Assembly (NCBI GenBank): GCA_904380375.1 | Contig: CAJFID010000006.1 | Span: forward strand, 1 to 64,000 | Reading direction: 5' to 3' | Length of the DNA stretch: 64,000 bases | Source: Avimonas intestinalis | GTDB lineage: Bacteria > Bacillota > Clostridia > Oscillospirales > Acutalibacteraceae | In this document: one piece after another, positions 40,495 to 49,691 of the stretch | Layout: each line of letters opens with the position of its first letter | How positions within the stretch are numbered: position 1 is the first letter of the stretch | Made by a program: the position numbers and the translations under genes | Notes under the pieces: model-generated | What the model saw: only the letters and a program-made list of their open reading frames with translations | What the model was told of the DNA's origin: nothing | Databases searched by the model: none

Positions 40495-42540
40495 GTGAAA
40501 AAAGGCGGTATGCTTTGCGTGCTGCTGGCGGTTCTGGCCACGGCCCTCGGGAGCCTGCCCGCCTTGGCCGGGAATTCAACGGCGAATACCTATACCATAT
40601 CGGTCAACGGGGAGTGGATCAAGACCCAGGACGCCTACCTGCCGGGGCAGGTGTTTTTCAAGGACGAAGGGCTGAACCGTCCGTCCGACCTGGTTGTGGC
40701 GGGGCGGCGGATGTATGTGGCGGACTCGGACAATGCGCGGATCCTGGTCAAGGATCTGGACAACCCGCAGGCGCCCTCGTCTGTGCTGGGGCAGGACGCG
40801 CTTAACCGCCCGACCGGGATCCATGTGGCGGCGGATGGGACCCTGTATATTGCCGACTCCGGCGCGAAAACCGTGGTGGTCATGGCCCCGGACGGGACGG
40901 TGCAGATGACCATCGGGGAACCGGACTCCCCCCTGTTCGGCGCCGACGCGATGTGGGAGCCCTCCAAGGTGGCGGTAGATGGGCGGGGCAATATCTATGT
41001 GATGTGCGAGGGCGGCTTCAACGGCTTGGTGCAGTTTAGCCGGGACGGGGAGTTCCTGGGGTATTTCGGGGGGAACCAGACCTCCAAAACCTTCATTGAA
41101 GCGGTCCAGGACATCTTCTTTTCCCCGGAGCAGATCGCCAAGCTCTTCAACCGCAAGCCCGCGGCCTTTACCAACCTGGCGATTGACGGGGACGGCCTGA
41201 TCTATACCGTTACGGCGGACGGCGAAGGCAACGTGGTCAAAAAGCATAACGTCGCCGGGACCAACATCCTTTCCGCCTCGCGGAGCCGCACGATGTTTGA
41301 CGACATCAATTTTGCGGATATCACGGTCGGTAAGTGGGGCCAGATTTATGTGGTCTCAACGACCGGGGTGATCAACGAATACGACTATAACGGCAATATC
41401 CACTTTTCCTTCGGCGGGCTGTCCATCGCCACCGACCTAAACGGCCTGTTTACCGTGCCGTCCGGCATCGCCGTTGATGATAACGACTGCGTGTATGTCC
41501 TGGACTACGAAAAGGGGATCGTCCAATCGTTTTACCCGACCGCGTTCGCCAACCTGACCCATCAGGCCCTGCGCCTGTATGACCGCGGCCGGTACCAGGA
41601 GAGCATCGGCTACTGGCGGCAGGTGCTCCAGCTGGCCGGCTCCTCCCGCGTGGCGCATTACGGGCTGGGGCAGTGCTACCTGAATCTAAAGGACTACGAA
41701 AACGCGGCGTATCATTTTCGAATCGCTTCCGACCCCGTCTCCTATTCGGACGCGTATTGGGAGCTGCGGGATCAATGGATGGCCGACCACACCGTTTTTG
41801 TCGCGCTGGGGGTACTGGCGCTGTGCGTCCTGCTGTTCGTGCTGGTGCATAAGCGCCGGCGGCGGGAGGGCCGGTACGTCTATTCCCCTTACGCCTGCCC
41901 GCCCGGAAAGGGGCTGTGGGGGGACCTGAAGTTTATGGCGTTTTCCTGCCGGCATCCGATTGACGCGGCGCTTTACATCAAAAGCGGGCAGAAGGCGTCC
42001 AATCGGAGCGCCGTGGCAGTCGGCATCCTGGGGATCGCTGTATACCTGTTTGATTACGCCTGCCGCGGTTTCATTTTCAACAGCCATGACCTGCGGAATA
42101 CCCAATACCCGGTGCTGCTGGCGACCGTGGTCGTCCCGGTGCTGCTCTGGATCGTCTGCAACTATATGATTGCCGCGATCCAAGCAGGGGACGGCGCCCT
42201 GCGGTATGTGTTCCGCTCGACCGTTTACGCGTTCAGCCCGTATATCCTGATCACGCCCTTTGCCACCATCCTGTCGCTGGTCCTGACCAGGGACGAGGGC
42301 TTCCTCCTCAGCATGATGGATACGGTGGCCATGCTTTGGGTCGCAGTCAACCTGTTCCTGTGCATTAAGAAGGTGCAGAGCTTTACCTTTTGGGAGACGG
42401 TCAAAAACATCCTGCTCACCCTGTTCCTGATCGTGGTGGTGCTGCTTGCCGCGACCTTGGTTTATTCGCTTTGGAATTCGATTTCCGAATTTGCCGTGTC
42501 TGTCTACAGGGAGGTGTTCTACCGTGGGTTTGACAAATAA
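40495..42540 (+). CDS. NHL beta-propeller, TPR-like segment and Yip1-type membrane domain protein
   Basis: This multidomain protein has 681 residues from a GTG at 40495 preceded by AAGGGG. A signal segment ends at about ALAG. NHL-type propeller repeats follow (RPSDLVVAGRRMYVADSDNA, RPTGIHVAADGTLYIADSGA, VPSGIAVDDNDCVYVLD). A TPR-like helical stretch (ALRLYDRGRYQESIGYWRQ) leads to a membrane helix with KRRRR, then a Yip1-like domain with about five helices. The propeller is outside, the Yip1 part in the membrane. Such proteins recur beside DUF5696 and CUT1 genes; their job is unknown, possibly sensing or aiding uptake. Confidence 0.78.
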   Translation: MKKGGMLCVLLAVLATALGSLPALAGNSTANTYTISVNGEWIKTQDAYLPGQVFFKDEGLNRPSDLVVAGRRMYVADSDNARILVKDLDNPQAPSSVLGQDALNRPTGIHVAADGTLYIADSGAKTVVVMAPDGTVQMTIGEPDSPLFGADAMWEPSKVAVDGRGNIYVMCEGGFNGLVQFSRDGEFLGYFGGNQTSKTFIEAVQDIFFSPEQIAKLFNRKPAAFTNLAIDGDGLIYTVTADGEGNVVKKHNVAGTNILSASRSRTMFDDINFADITVGKWGQIYVVSTTGVINEYDYNGNIHFSFGGLSIATDLNGLFTVPSGIAVDDNDCVYVLDYEKGIVQSFYPTAFANLTHQALRLYDRGRYQESIGYWRQVLQLAGSSRVAHYGLGQCYLNLKDYENAAYHFRIASDPVSYSDAYWELRDQWMADHTVFVALGVLALCVLLFVLVHKRRRREGRYVYSPYACPPGKGLWGDLKFMAFSCRHPIDAALYIKSGQKASNRSAVAVGILGIAVYLFDYACRGFIFNSHDLRNTQYPVLLATVVVPVLLWIVCNYMIAAIQAGDGALRYVFRSTVYAFSPYILITPFATILSLVLTRDEGFLLSMMDTVAMLWVAVNLFLCIKKVQSFTFWETVKNILLTLFLIVVVLLAATLVYSLWNSISEFAVSVYREVFYRGFDK

Positions 42541-44806
42541 GCTGCTGGCGGCGGCTGCGGCCGCGGCGCTTTTGTGCGGGCTGTCCGTCCGGGGAGAGGA
42601 AGACGGTGCGCTTGCGGGCAGCTATGGGCTCCCCGAGGTGATCGCGGACCTTGAAGTCCATTCGGCCCGGCACTCCCGGGCGGAGGATTATGCCCAGGCG
42701 GCGGCCCTGCTGACCACGCAGGGGTACGAGCCGCTCCTTGAGGACGATCTCGCCGCCGTTTACCTCCGGGAGGAAAACGCCTCTCTCCGGGTGGTGGATA
42801 AGCGCAGCGGCTATGTCTGGGGCGGCCTGGACGGCGACGAGGAGATGAACAAGACCTGGACCTCCTTCGGAAACGGCATGGTGGCCATTGACGTGGTGGA
42901 TTCCAAGCTGGTGTCCAAAAAACAGGGGCTGGGATATCCGGAGGAGACCACCTTTTCCTATACGGTGGACGGCGCCAGCGCCCGCTTTGAGGCGGAATTT
43001 GCCGAATACGGGATTTCCTTTGGGTTTACGGTGGCGCTTGATGACGGCGATCTCCTGTTTTGCATGGATACGTCCCAGATCCAGGAAACGGGGGATTACT
43101 GGGTTCAAAACGTGTATTTTGTCCCCTTCCTGGGCTGCACCCGGGAGGACGAGACGCCGGGGTATTTCTTCCTCCCCGACGGGTCCGGCGCGCTGATGCG
43201 GTTCCAGAAAGCCAGCGCCTACAACGTGGTGTATGACCAGCGGGTCTACGGCAAGGACTATGCCATTGACCAGACGGCGCAGACCAACGACCTGAACTCC
43301 TCCCGCCCCAATGACTTCTTAGTAGGGGAGCACGCCATCACCCTACCAGTTTTCGGCGGGGTGCACGGGGTCAAGCAGCACGGCTTTGTTGCGGAAATTA
43401 CGCAGGGCGCGGAATATGCCGCCGTAACGGCGACGCCGGCCGGGATGACCACCCCGTATAACTGGATCGCCGCCCGCTTTATCGTGCGGCAGAATTATAT
43501 GCAGCCCACCTCCAAGAGCGGGGCCGGTATCCAGGTGTCCCAAAAGCAGGCGAACCAGTATACGGCCTGCGTCCGGTACCACTTCCTGGACGGGGAGGAA
43601 GCCGACTATGTCGGGATGGCAAAATGGACGCGCACCCGCCTTCAGCAGGAGGGGGCGCTGGCCGACCGGACGGATGGCGCGGAGGGGGGGATCCCCCTGC
43701 AGCTTGACGTGATTATGGCGGACGTCCGCCGGGGGCTGCTTTCCAACGGCGTTGAGGCGGTCACGACGGCAAGCCAGGTTTCCGGGCTGATGGATTTTTT
43801 GGAGGGGGAGGGGATCGGCAACGTCCAGTATGTGCTCAAGGGCTGGCAGTCCGGCGGCCTGAACGGCTACAACCCCGAAAAGCCCGGCTTTGAAAAACGC
43901 AGCGGCAGCGCGGCGGAGTATCGGGCCCTGATTGCCAAAGCGTCCGCGGCCGGCGGCACGGTGGTGTTTTTTGAGGACCCGGTCGATCTGACCGAAAAGC
44001 AGGCGGGCTATTCCGGGTATACTGCCCACACCATGTCCCAGATGCCGGTAGAGGTGGTGCTCGAAAACGACACCCTTTTGTACAACACCCGGCTGTATAC
44101 CGGGCTGGACATCCTTCCCCGGATGATGGAGGCATCCCGCGCGTTTTATGGGGAGCACGATATCCGCCATGTAGCGCTGGGCAGCGTCGGCGGAGTGCTC
44201 TACGCCGACCAATACCGCGGGGAGGAGGTCTACCGCGACCAGGCGCTCAGCCTCCTGACGCAGGCGGTGGAGGCTTATGCGCAAAGCGGCCTGGAAACGG
44301 CGTTTTACACGCCGAACCGCTACATGCTCCCCTACTGTGCGGCGTATTACGACATGCCGCTGACCAACAGCCAGTTCCAATTTGAGACCGATTCCGTCCC
44401 CTTCCTGCCCATTGTGCTGCGGGGGAGCGTCGACTATTTCGCCCCGTATGTCAACGAAGGGCTGTTTTCCCAGACGGATATCCTCAAGATGGTGGAATAT
44501 GGCGCGTATCCCAGCTATATTCTCACCGGCAAGCAGAATTTTGAATTGTCCGATACTGCGTCCAACCAGCTGTATTCCACCTATATAGACGAGTGGACGG
44601 AGAATATGGTTTCCACCTACCGCGAGCTGGACCAGGCGCTGCGGCCGGTCGCTGGCTCGGCCATTGAGGGCCGCGAGGTGCTGCAGGAAGGCGTCGTCCG
44701 GGTCGACTACGCCAACGGGGTGGCCATTTACGTCAATTACCTGGGCTCCGCCGTCACCGCCGACGGCGTGACGGTGCCTGCGCAGGATTATCTGGTGAGG
44801 GGGTGA
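42524..44806 (+). CDS. DUF5696-type exported protein
   Basis: This exported protein has 760 residues. The GTG at 42524 follows AGGGAGG and overlaps the upstream gene by 17 bases. Signal peptide (LLAAAAAAALLCGL) to about 24. It has the DUF5696 pattern: LRVVDKRSGYVW, KTWTSFGNGMVAID, PGYFFLPDGSGALMRF, then a C-terminal half with TIM-barrel-like strands (NVQYVLKGWQSGGLNGY, YMLPYCAAYYDMPLTNSQF). Length and layout suggest a glycosidase-like exported protein, but I see no proven catalytic pair. It stands between the NHL-Yip1 gene and a second permease pair, so it may prepare or hold the sugar chain for import. Confidence 0.8.
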   Translation: MGLTNKLLAAAAAAALLCGLSVRGEEDGALAGSYGLPEVIADLEVHSARHSRAEDYAQAAALLTTQGYEPLLEDDLAAVYLREENASLRVVDKRSGYVWGGLDGDEEMNKTWTSFGNGMVAIDVVDSKLVSKKQGLGYPEETTFSYTVDGASARFEAEFAEYGISFGFTVALDDGDLLFCMDTSQIQETGDYWVQNVYFVPFLGCTREDETPGYFFLPDGSGALMRFQKASAYNVVYDQRVYGKDYAIDQTAQTNDLNSSRPNDFLVGEHAITLPVFGGVHGVKQHGFVAEITQGAEYAAVTATPAGMTTPYNWIAARFIVRQNYMQPTSKSGAGIQVSQKQANQYTACVRYHFLDGEEADYVGMAKWTRTRLQQEGALADRTDGAEGGIPLQLDVIMADVRRGLLSNGVEAVTTASQVSGLMDFLEGEGIGNVQYVLKGWQSGGLNGYNPEKPGFEKRSGSAAEYRALIAKASAAGGTVVFFEDPVDLTEKQAGYSGYTAHTMSQMPVEVVLENDTLLYNTRLYTGLDILPRMMEASRAFYGEHDIRHVALGSVGGVLYADQYRGEEVYRDQALSLLTQAVEAYAQSGLETAFYTPNRYMLPYCAAYYDMPLTNSQFQFETDSVPFLPIVLRGSVDYFAPYVNEGLFSQTDILKMVEYGAYPSYILTGKQNFELSDTASNQLYSTYIDEWTENMVSTYRELDQALRPVAGSAIEGREVLQEGVVRVDYANGVAIYVNYLGSAVTADGVTVPAQDYLVRG

Positions 44807-44812
44807 GCGGCT

Positions 44813-45733
44813 ATGGCGCAATCGGAAAAACGGCCTGCCCGCACGACGGGGCAAAAAGGGCGGAGCAGGGGCCCGCGGCTGCGCAGCCGGACGCGCAACA
44901 TGCTGGTAGGGTATGCGTTTATCCTTCCATGGCTGTTCGGGCTGCTGGTATTTACCGCCTGGCCCGTGATCTATTCGATGTACCTGAGCCTGTGCGAGGT
45001 GGCCGTGACCACCCGCGGCATTGACGCGCAGCTGACCGGCCTGGTGAATTATGTCCGGGCCTTCCGGGAGGACACCGTCTGGAGCGGGTATTTGATTAAC
45101 CAGGCGGCGTATGTGCTGATGTGCACCCCGCTCATCCTGGTGTTTTCAGCGATTATGGCCCTGCTGCTCAACCAAAAGGTGCGCGGTCGCCTTTTCTTCC
45201 GGGCCCTGTATTTCTTCCCGGTCATCATCATCAGCGGCCCGGTGATGACCAAGCTGGTTGATAACAACGCCTCAAGCATCATCACAGCGGAGGGTAACGC
45301 CATTTACCAGGTGTTTTCCCAGATCCCATATATCGGGGACGCGATCATTTACGCCTTCAGCAACCTGGTGCTGATTTTATGGTACTCCGGCGTGCAGGTC
45401 CTGATTTTCCTGGCCGGCCTGCAGAAAATCGACCGATCAATGTATGAGGCGGCTCGCATTGACGGCGCATCCGGATGGGCAATTTTCTGGAAGATCACGA
45501 TCGTGCAGATGAAGCCCATGGCGCTGATCAACGCGATCTTTACCATTGTGCAGCTGACCGGCTTTTCGGACAACGAGGTCAACACCCATATCAGCAGCCA
45601 GATGTTTGAAACGGGGAAGATCTATTCCTATTCGGCGGCGCTGGCCTGGAGCCATTTCCTTGTGGCCCTGCTGATGATCGGCCTGGCGTTTCTGATCCTG
45701 CGCAGCCGGCGGGACAAGGAGGTGAAAGCATGA
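44813..45733 (+). CDS. Sugar ABC transporter permease, second CUT1 system (MalF family)
   Basis: This permease has 306 residues. It starts with a basic cytoplasmic N-terminus, then six membrane segments (MLVGYAFILPWLFGLLVFT first) and the EAA loop EAARIDGASGWAIFWKITIVQ. Six bases separate it from the DUF5696 gene, and it overlaps the next permease by four bases. It forms the second permease pair in the operon. Confidence 0.91.
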   Translation: MAQSEKRPARTTGQKGRSRGPRLRSRTRNMLVGYAFILPWLFGLLVFTAWPVIYSMYLSLCEVAVTTRGIDAQLTGLVNYVRAFREDTVWSGYLINQAAYVLMCTPLILVFSAIMALLLNQKVRGRLFFRALYFFPVIIISGPVMTKLVDNNASSIITAEGNAIYQVFSQIPYIGDAIIYAFSNLVLILWYSGVQVLIFLAGLQKIDRSMYEAARIDGASGWAIFWKITIVQMKPMALINAIFTIVQLTGFSDNEVNTHISSQMFETGKIYSYSAALAWSHFLVALLMIGLAFLILRSRRDKEVKA

Positions 45734-46728
45734 AGCGTATCATGGAATCCCTGCGCCCGCCGGCGCTGAGCGGCATGGCGGGCAAAGCGGCCGGGACCGC
45801 CCGGGCCGCTGCGCGCAAGCTCCGGCTCCGCCGGCGGCTGCTTGGTTCGGCCGATTCCTTGGGGCTTCTCAAAAAGCTGGCCGTATATTTTTTCCTGATT
45901 ACCATCGGCTTTGTGTATCTGTACCCGCTTTTGTATATGGTCGTCAACAGCCTGATGACCACGGAGGATTTGATTGACCCGGCGGTCAACTGGGTCCCTA
46001 CCTCCCTATACCTGGACAACTTCCGGGTGGCCTTCCGGGTGCTGGATTTTGGCCGGACGATCGGGTATTCCCTGCTGATCTCGAGCGTCTGCGCGGTGTC
46101 CCAGACGCTGATCGGCGCGGTGGCCGGCTACGGCTTTGCCCGCTTTCGCCTGCCGGGCAAGGGGCTGCTGATGGTCCTGCTGGCGGCCACGTTCCTTGTG
46201 CCGGAGCAGGTGACGATGGTCCCCCGGTATATCCTGTTCAACGCCTACGGTATGAACGATTCCCTCTGGCCGGTTTTCCTCCCCGCTCTGCTGGGGCAGG
46301 GGGTAAAGGGCGCCCTGTTCATCCTGGTGTTTGTCATGTTTTTCCAGTCGTATCCCCTTGCGCTGGACGAAGCGGCCGAGATTGACGGGGCCGGCAAGCT
46401 GCGGGTTTTCCTGCGGATCGCCCTCCCGATGGCCGTGCCGGCCATCGTGGTATCCCTGATTTTCTCCTTTGTGTGGAATTGGAACGAGACGTTTAATATT
46501 TCCCTGTACGACAAGGATATCCAGACCCTGCCCATGCAGCTCAATGCTTTCGTGTCCCGTTACCAGGAAATGTACCCCACCACCGACGGGAGCGAGGTGA
46601 ACCGCCTCAACGAAGGGATCCAAATGGCCGCCACGCTGATTACCATCGCGCCGCTGGTGGTGATGTATATGGCGCTGCAAAAGCAGTTTGTGGAAAGCAT
46701 TGAACGCACCGGCCTGACCGGGGAATAA
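45730..46728 (+). CDS. Sugar ABC transporter permease, second CUT1 system (MalG family)
   Basis: This permease has 332 residues, with an unusually long Ala/Arg-rich N-terminal extension of about 45 residues before the first membrane segment (LAVYFFLITIGFVYLYPLLY). The EAA loop is DEAAEIDGAGKLRVFLRIALPMAVPA. It ends the long catabolic operon before the LacI gene. No ATPase gene follows. Confidence 0.91.
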   Translation: MKRIMESLRPPALSGMAGKAAGTARAAARKLRLRRRLLGSADSLGLLKKLAVYFFLITIGFVYLYPLLYMVVNSLMTTEDLIDPAVNWVPTSLYLDNFRVAFRVLDFGRTIGYSLLISSVCAVSQTLIGAVAGYGFARFRLPGKGLLMVLLAATFLVPEQVTMVPRYILFNAYGMNDSLWPVFLPALLGQGVKGALFILVFVMFFQSYPLALDEAAEIDGAGKLRVFLRIALPMAVPAIVVSLIFSFVWNWNETFNISLYDKDIQTLPMQLNAFVSRYQEMYPTTDGSEVNRLNEGIQMAATLITIAPLVVMYMALQKQFVESIERTGLTGE

Positions 46729-46827
46729 GAGCGCCGATAGCAAACCGCTGTAGGCCACTATCGAACAAATAAGTAAAAGAAAAAGCAGGCCTTTGTATAT
46801 ATTTTGTACAGAAACACTGCCGGCGGG

Positions 46828-46855
46828 TTGAAAGAGGGGGAACATATGTTAAAAT
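46828..46855 (+). promoter_or_regulatory. Probable lacI-type gene promoter
   Basis: TTGAAA at 46828-46833 and TAAAAT at 46850-46855 are 16 bases apart in an AT-rich gap, about 30 bases before the LacI start. No copy of the long operator is seen here. Confidence 0.5.
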
Positions 46856-46883
46856 AGATGGGAACACTAAGGGGGGAAGAAAT

Positions 46884-47876
46884 ATGAAAAAAGTCACCTT
46901 AAAGGATATTGCCGTCGTCACCGGCTTAAGCGTAAACTCCGTTTCCCGGGCCCTGAAGGATAAGGACAGCATTTCGGCCGAAACCCGGAAAATGGTGCAG
47001 GAGGCAGCCAAGAAAATGGGCTATATTCCCAATTCTTTGGCCAGCTCTATGCGTTCCGGAAAGACGTACAGTATTGCGGTGATTTTGGGGGAGATTGTCA
47101 ACCCCTATAACGCTCACCTCCTGAACAACCTGACGACCCGCCTGCACGATGCCGGGTATACTCTGCTGGTATTCGTCACAAACCAGCGCCGCTCCCTTGA
47201 GGACAGCGCCGTGCAGAATGCCATCAGCAAGAACGTGGACGCTCTGGTTGCCTGTACCCAGCTCAAGCCGGACAACATGGAGCTGATCCGGGGGCTCGGC
47301 ATCCCCTTCCTGCAGATCGGCCTGGTCTCTACAACGCCGGAATTTTGCCAGGTGAGCAAGGACGAATACCACGCGGGCTATCTCGCGGCAAGGCATCTGC
47401 TGGAGAAGGGGCACCGGCGGATCCTGCATATTGTCTTCCCCCAAAAATATTTTGCGTTTTCCGGCGAGCGGACCCGCGGCTTCCGCCAAGCCTATGAGGA
47501 AGCCGGCGTCCCCTTTGACGAGGGGCTGCTGTATACGTACTACCGGGAAAACACGATCCAGCGTATTCTGGAGCAGGCGGCCGAGAAGTCGCCCGGCTTT
47601 ACCGCCATTACTGCGGGCAACGACATGCTGGCTTGGCAGGTGATTGAAACCCTGCGGAACCAAGGATTCCGGGTGCCGGAGGATTACGCGGTTGTCGGCT
47701 TTGACGATCTGCGCTCCTTTATCCGTGTCCCTTACCGGCTGACCTCGGCCGCGTCCAACCTGTCCGACCTGTCCCGGCGTGCCGTCGAGATTTTGATGGC
47801 CCAGCTGGACGATCCCCAGGCCTCCCCCCGGGTTTATGTGGAAACCACCTATTTGGTAGAGGGGGAAAGCACCTAA
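46884..47876 (+). CDS. LacI-family transcriptional regulator
   Basis: This protein has 330 residues. The N-terminal LacI helix-turn-helix is VTLKDIAVVTGLSVNSVSRAL, then the hinge MGYIPNSLASSMRSG. The sugar-binding core resembles periplasmic receptors (IAVILGEIVNPYNAHLLNN, then EDYAVVGFDDLRSF). An AAGGGGGGAAG site precedes the ATG. It is followed after 21 bases by the GH2 gene. It probably represses the operon promoter at 22.63 kb and a target near 49.9 kb through the matching palindromes, with a sugar from the pathway as inducer. The link is inferred. Confidence 0.92.
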   Translation: MKKVTLKDIAVVTGLSVNSVSRALKDKDSISAETRKMVQEAAKKMGYIPNSLASSMRSGKTYSIAVILGEIVNPYNAHLLNNLTTRLHDAGYTLLVFVTNQRRSLEDSAVQNAISKNVDALVACTQLKPDNMELIRGLGIPFLQIGLVSTTPEFCQVSKDEYHAGYLAARHLLEKGHRRILHIVFPQKYFAFSGERTRGFRQAYEEAGVPFDEGLLYTYYRENTIQRILEQAAEKSPGFTAITAGNDMLAWQVIETLRNQGFRVPEDYAVVGFDDLRSFIRVPYRLTSAASNLSDLSRRAVEILMAQLDDPQASPRVYVETTYLVEGEST

Positions 47877-47897
47877 CGCAAGCAAGGAGGTTTGCGC

Positions 47898-49691
47898 ATG
47901 AGAGAGGAGTATCCCCGCCCGCAGTTTGTGCGGGAGCAATATATGACGCTCAACGGAGCGTGGGACTTTGCCTTTGACGACCAAGGGCTGTCCCTGCGGG
48001 AGCAGTGGTTCCGCCCGGGCAAGGCGCTGGACAGGACCATTGAGGTCCCGTTTGTGTATGAGTGCCCGCTTTCCGGGCTTGGCTGCCCCGGTGAGAGGCA
48101 CGACACGGTTTTTTATAAGCGCCGCTTTACCCTGCCGCCCGCCTGGGCGGGGCAGCGGGTCCTGCTGCATTTCGGCGCGGTCGATTACCGCGCGCGGGTA
48201 TATCTCAACGGCGTTTACCTCGGCGGTCACGAAGGCGGGCACGCCCCCTTTTCCTTTGACATTACCGACAGCCTGACCGACGGCGAGCAGGAGCTGTCCG
48301 TCTGGGCCAACGACCCCCTTGAGGACGAATCCATCCCCCGGGGCAAGCAGTATTGGAAGCTGCAAAGCCGCGGGATCTGGTATACGCGGTCTACCGGCAT
48401 CTGGCAGCCGGTATGGCTGGAGCCGGTGCCGGAGGTGCGCGTGGATTCGGTGCGCTTTACGCCGGAAGTCGACGCCGGGCGGGTGCGCGTCCAGGCCCGC
48501 TTTGCCGGCGACTGGCGGGGTACGGATTTCTGCCTGCGGCTTTCGCTGCGGGGGGAGGAGCTGCTGCGGGAGACGGTCCGGGTATCCGGGGAGACGGTGG
48601 AGATCACCGCCTCCTTGGTGCAGAACCAGATTTTCCATACCAACGCGCACGACGCGGGCCTGCTCTGGTCCCCCGAACATCCCAACCTGATTGACGCCTC
48701 GCTCTCCCTTGTCCGGGAGGGGGAGACGCTGGACCGGGTGTCCAGCTACTTCGGTATGCGCAAGATCCATACCGAAAACGGGATGGTGATGCTGAACAAC
48801 CGGCCGTATTATATGAAGCTGGTGCTCGACCAGGGGTATTGGCCGGAAAGCCTGATGACCGCCCCCTCCGACCAAGCGTTCCGTACCGACATCGAGCTGG
48901 CCAAGAAGATGGGCTTCAACGGCTGCCGCAAGCATCAGAAGGCGGAGGATCCCCGCTTCCTATACTGGGCGGACCGGCTGGGCTATCTGGTCTGGGGGGA
49001 GATGGCGGCGGCCTGCGTATACAGCGAGACTGCCGCGGCGCGCACCGCCCGGGAATGGATAGAATTGGTGGAGCGGGATTACAACCATCCCAGCCTCTGC
49101 GTCTGGGTGCCGCTCAACGAGAGCTGGGGCGTCCCGGATATTGCCCGCGACCCGCAGCAGCAGGCGCACAGCCTCGCTATGTATTACCTGCTCAAGAGCC
49201 TGGATACCACCCGGCTTGTTGTCAGCAACGACGGCTGGGAGATGACCCGGACGGATATCTGCGCGATCCACAATTACACCCATGGAACGACGGCGGAGAC
49301 AGAGAAGTACGAGCATTTCTGCCGCTCGGTCGGGCAAAGGGAGGACATCCTTCGGGACGTCCCCGCCGGCCGGCCGGCGTATGCGGACGGGTATGCCTAC
49401 CGCGGAGAACCCATCCTGATTACCGAGTGCGGCGGGATCGCCTTTGACGTCAGCCGCCCCGACGGCTGGGGCTACACGATGGCGGCCTCGCCGGAGGATT
49501 TCCGGGAGCAGTACCGCCGCGTCATTGCCGCCATCCTGCGTTCCCCGGCGGTTTTCGGCTTCTGCTATACCCAGTTGACCGATGTGGAGCAGGAGGTCAA
49601 CGGCCTGCTGAATGCGGACCGCACCCCCAAATGCCCGCCGGAGGAGATCTGGAAGATCAATGCCTCCTACCGGCCCCGCGGCGTGTATTAG
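47898..49691 (+). CDS. Glycoside hydrolase family 2 protein
   Basis: This protein has 597 residues, with the GH2 order of sugar-binding jelly roll, immunoglobulin-like domain and TIM barrel. The acid/base is Glu408 in VPLNESWG and the nucleophile is Glu510 in ILITECGGIAF. RKHQKAEDPRFLYWADRLGYLVWGE at about 344-368 is a barrel hallmark. No signal peptide, so it works on imported oligosaccharides. Specificity (beta-galactoside, beta-glucuronide, beta-mannoside or alpha-L-arabinoside) is not resolved. Co-transcribed with lacI. Confidence 0.88.
   Translation: MREEYPRPQFVREQYMTLNGAWDFAFDDQGLSLREQWFRPGKALDRTIEVPFVYECPLSGLGCPGERHDTVFYKRRFTLPPAWAGQRVLLHFGAVDYRARVYLNGVYLGGHEGGHAPFSFDITDSLTDGEQELSVWANDPLEDESIPRGKQYWKLQSRGIWYTRSTGIWQPVWLEPVPEVRVDSVRFTPEVDAGRVRVQARFAGDWRGTDFCLRLSLRGEELLRETVRVSGETVEITASLVQNQIFHTNAHDAGLLWSPEHPNLIDASLSLVREGETLDRVSSYFGMRKIHTENGMVMLNNRPYYMKLVLDQGYWPESLMTAPSDQAFRTDIELAKKMGFNGCRKHQKAEDPRFLYWADRLGYLVWGEMAAACVYSETAAARTAREWIELVERDYNHPSLCVWVPLNESWGVPDIARDPQQQAHSLAMYYLLKSLDTTRLVVSNDGWEMTRTDICAIHNYTHGTTAETEKYEHFCRSVGQREDILRDVPAGRPAYADGYAYRGEPILITECGGIAFDVSRPDGWGYTMAASPEDFREQYRRVIAAILRSPAVFGFCYTQLTDVEQEVNGLLNADRTPKCPPEEIWKINASYRPRGVY

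Noticed and set aside
46926..48935. Long minus-strand frame opposite lacI and GH2
   Set aside because: Same cause: an antisense shadow of two well-supported genes, with no ribosome binding site or motif.
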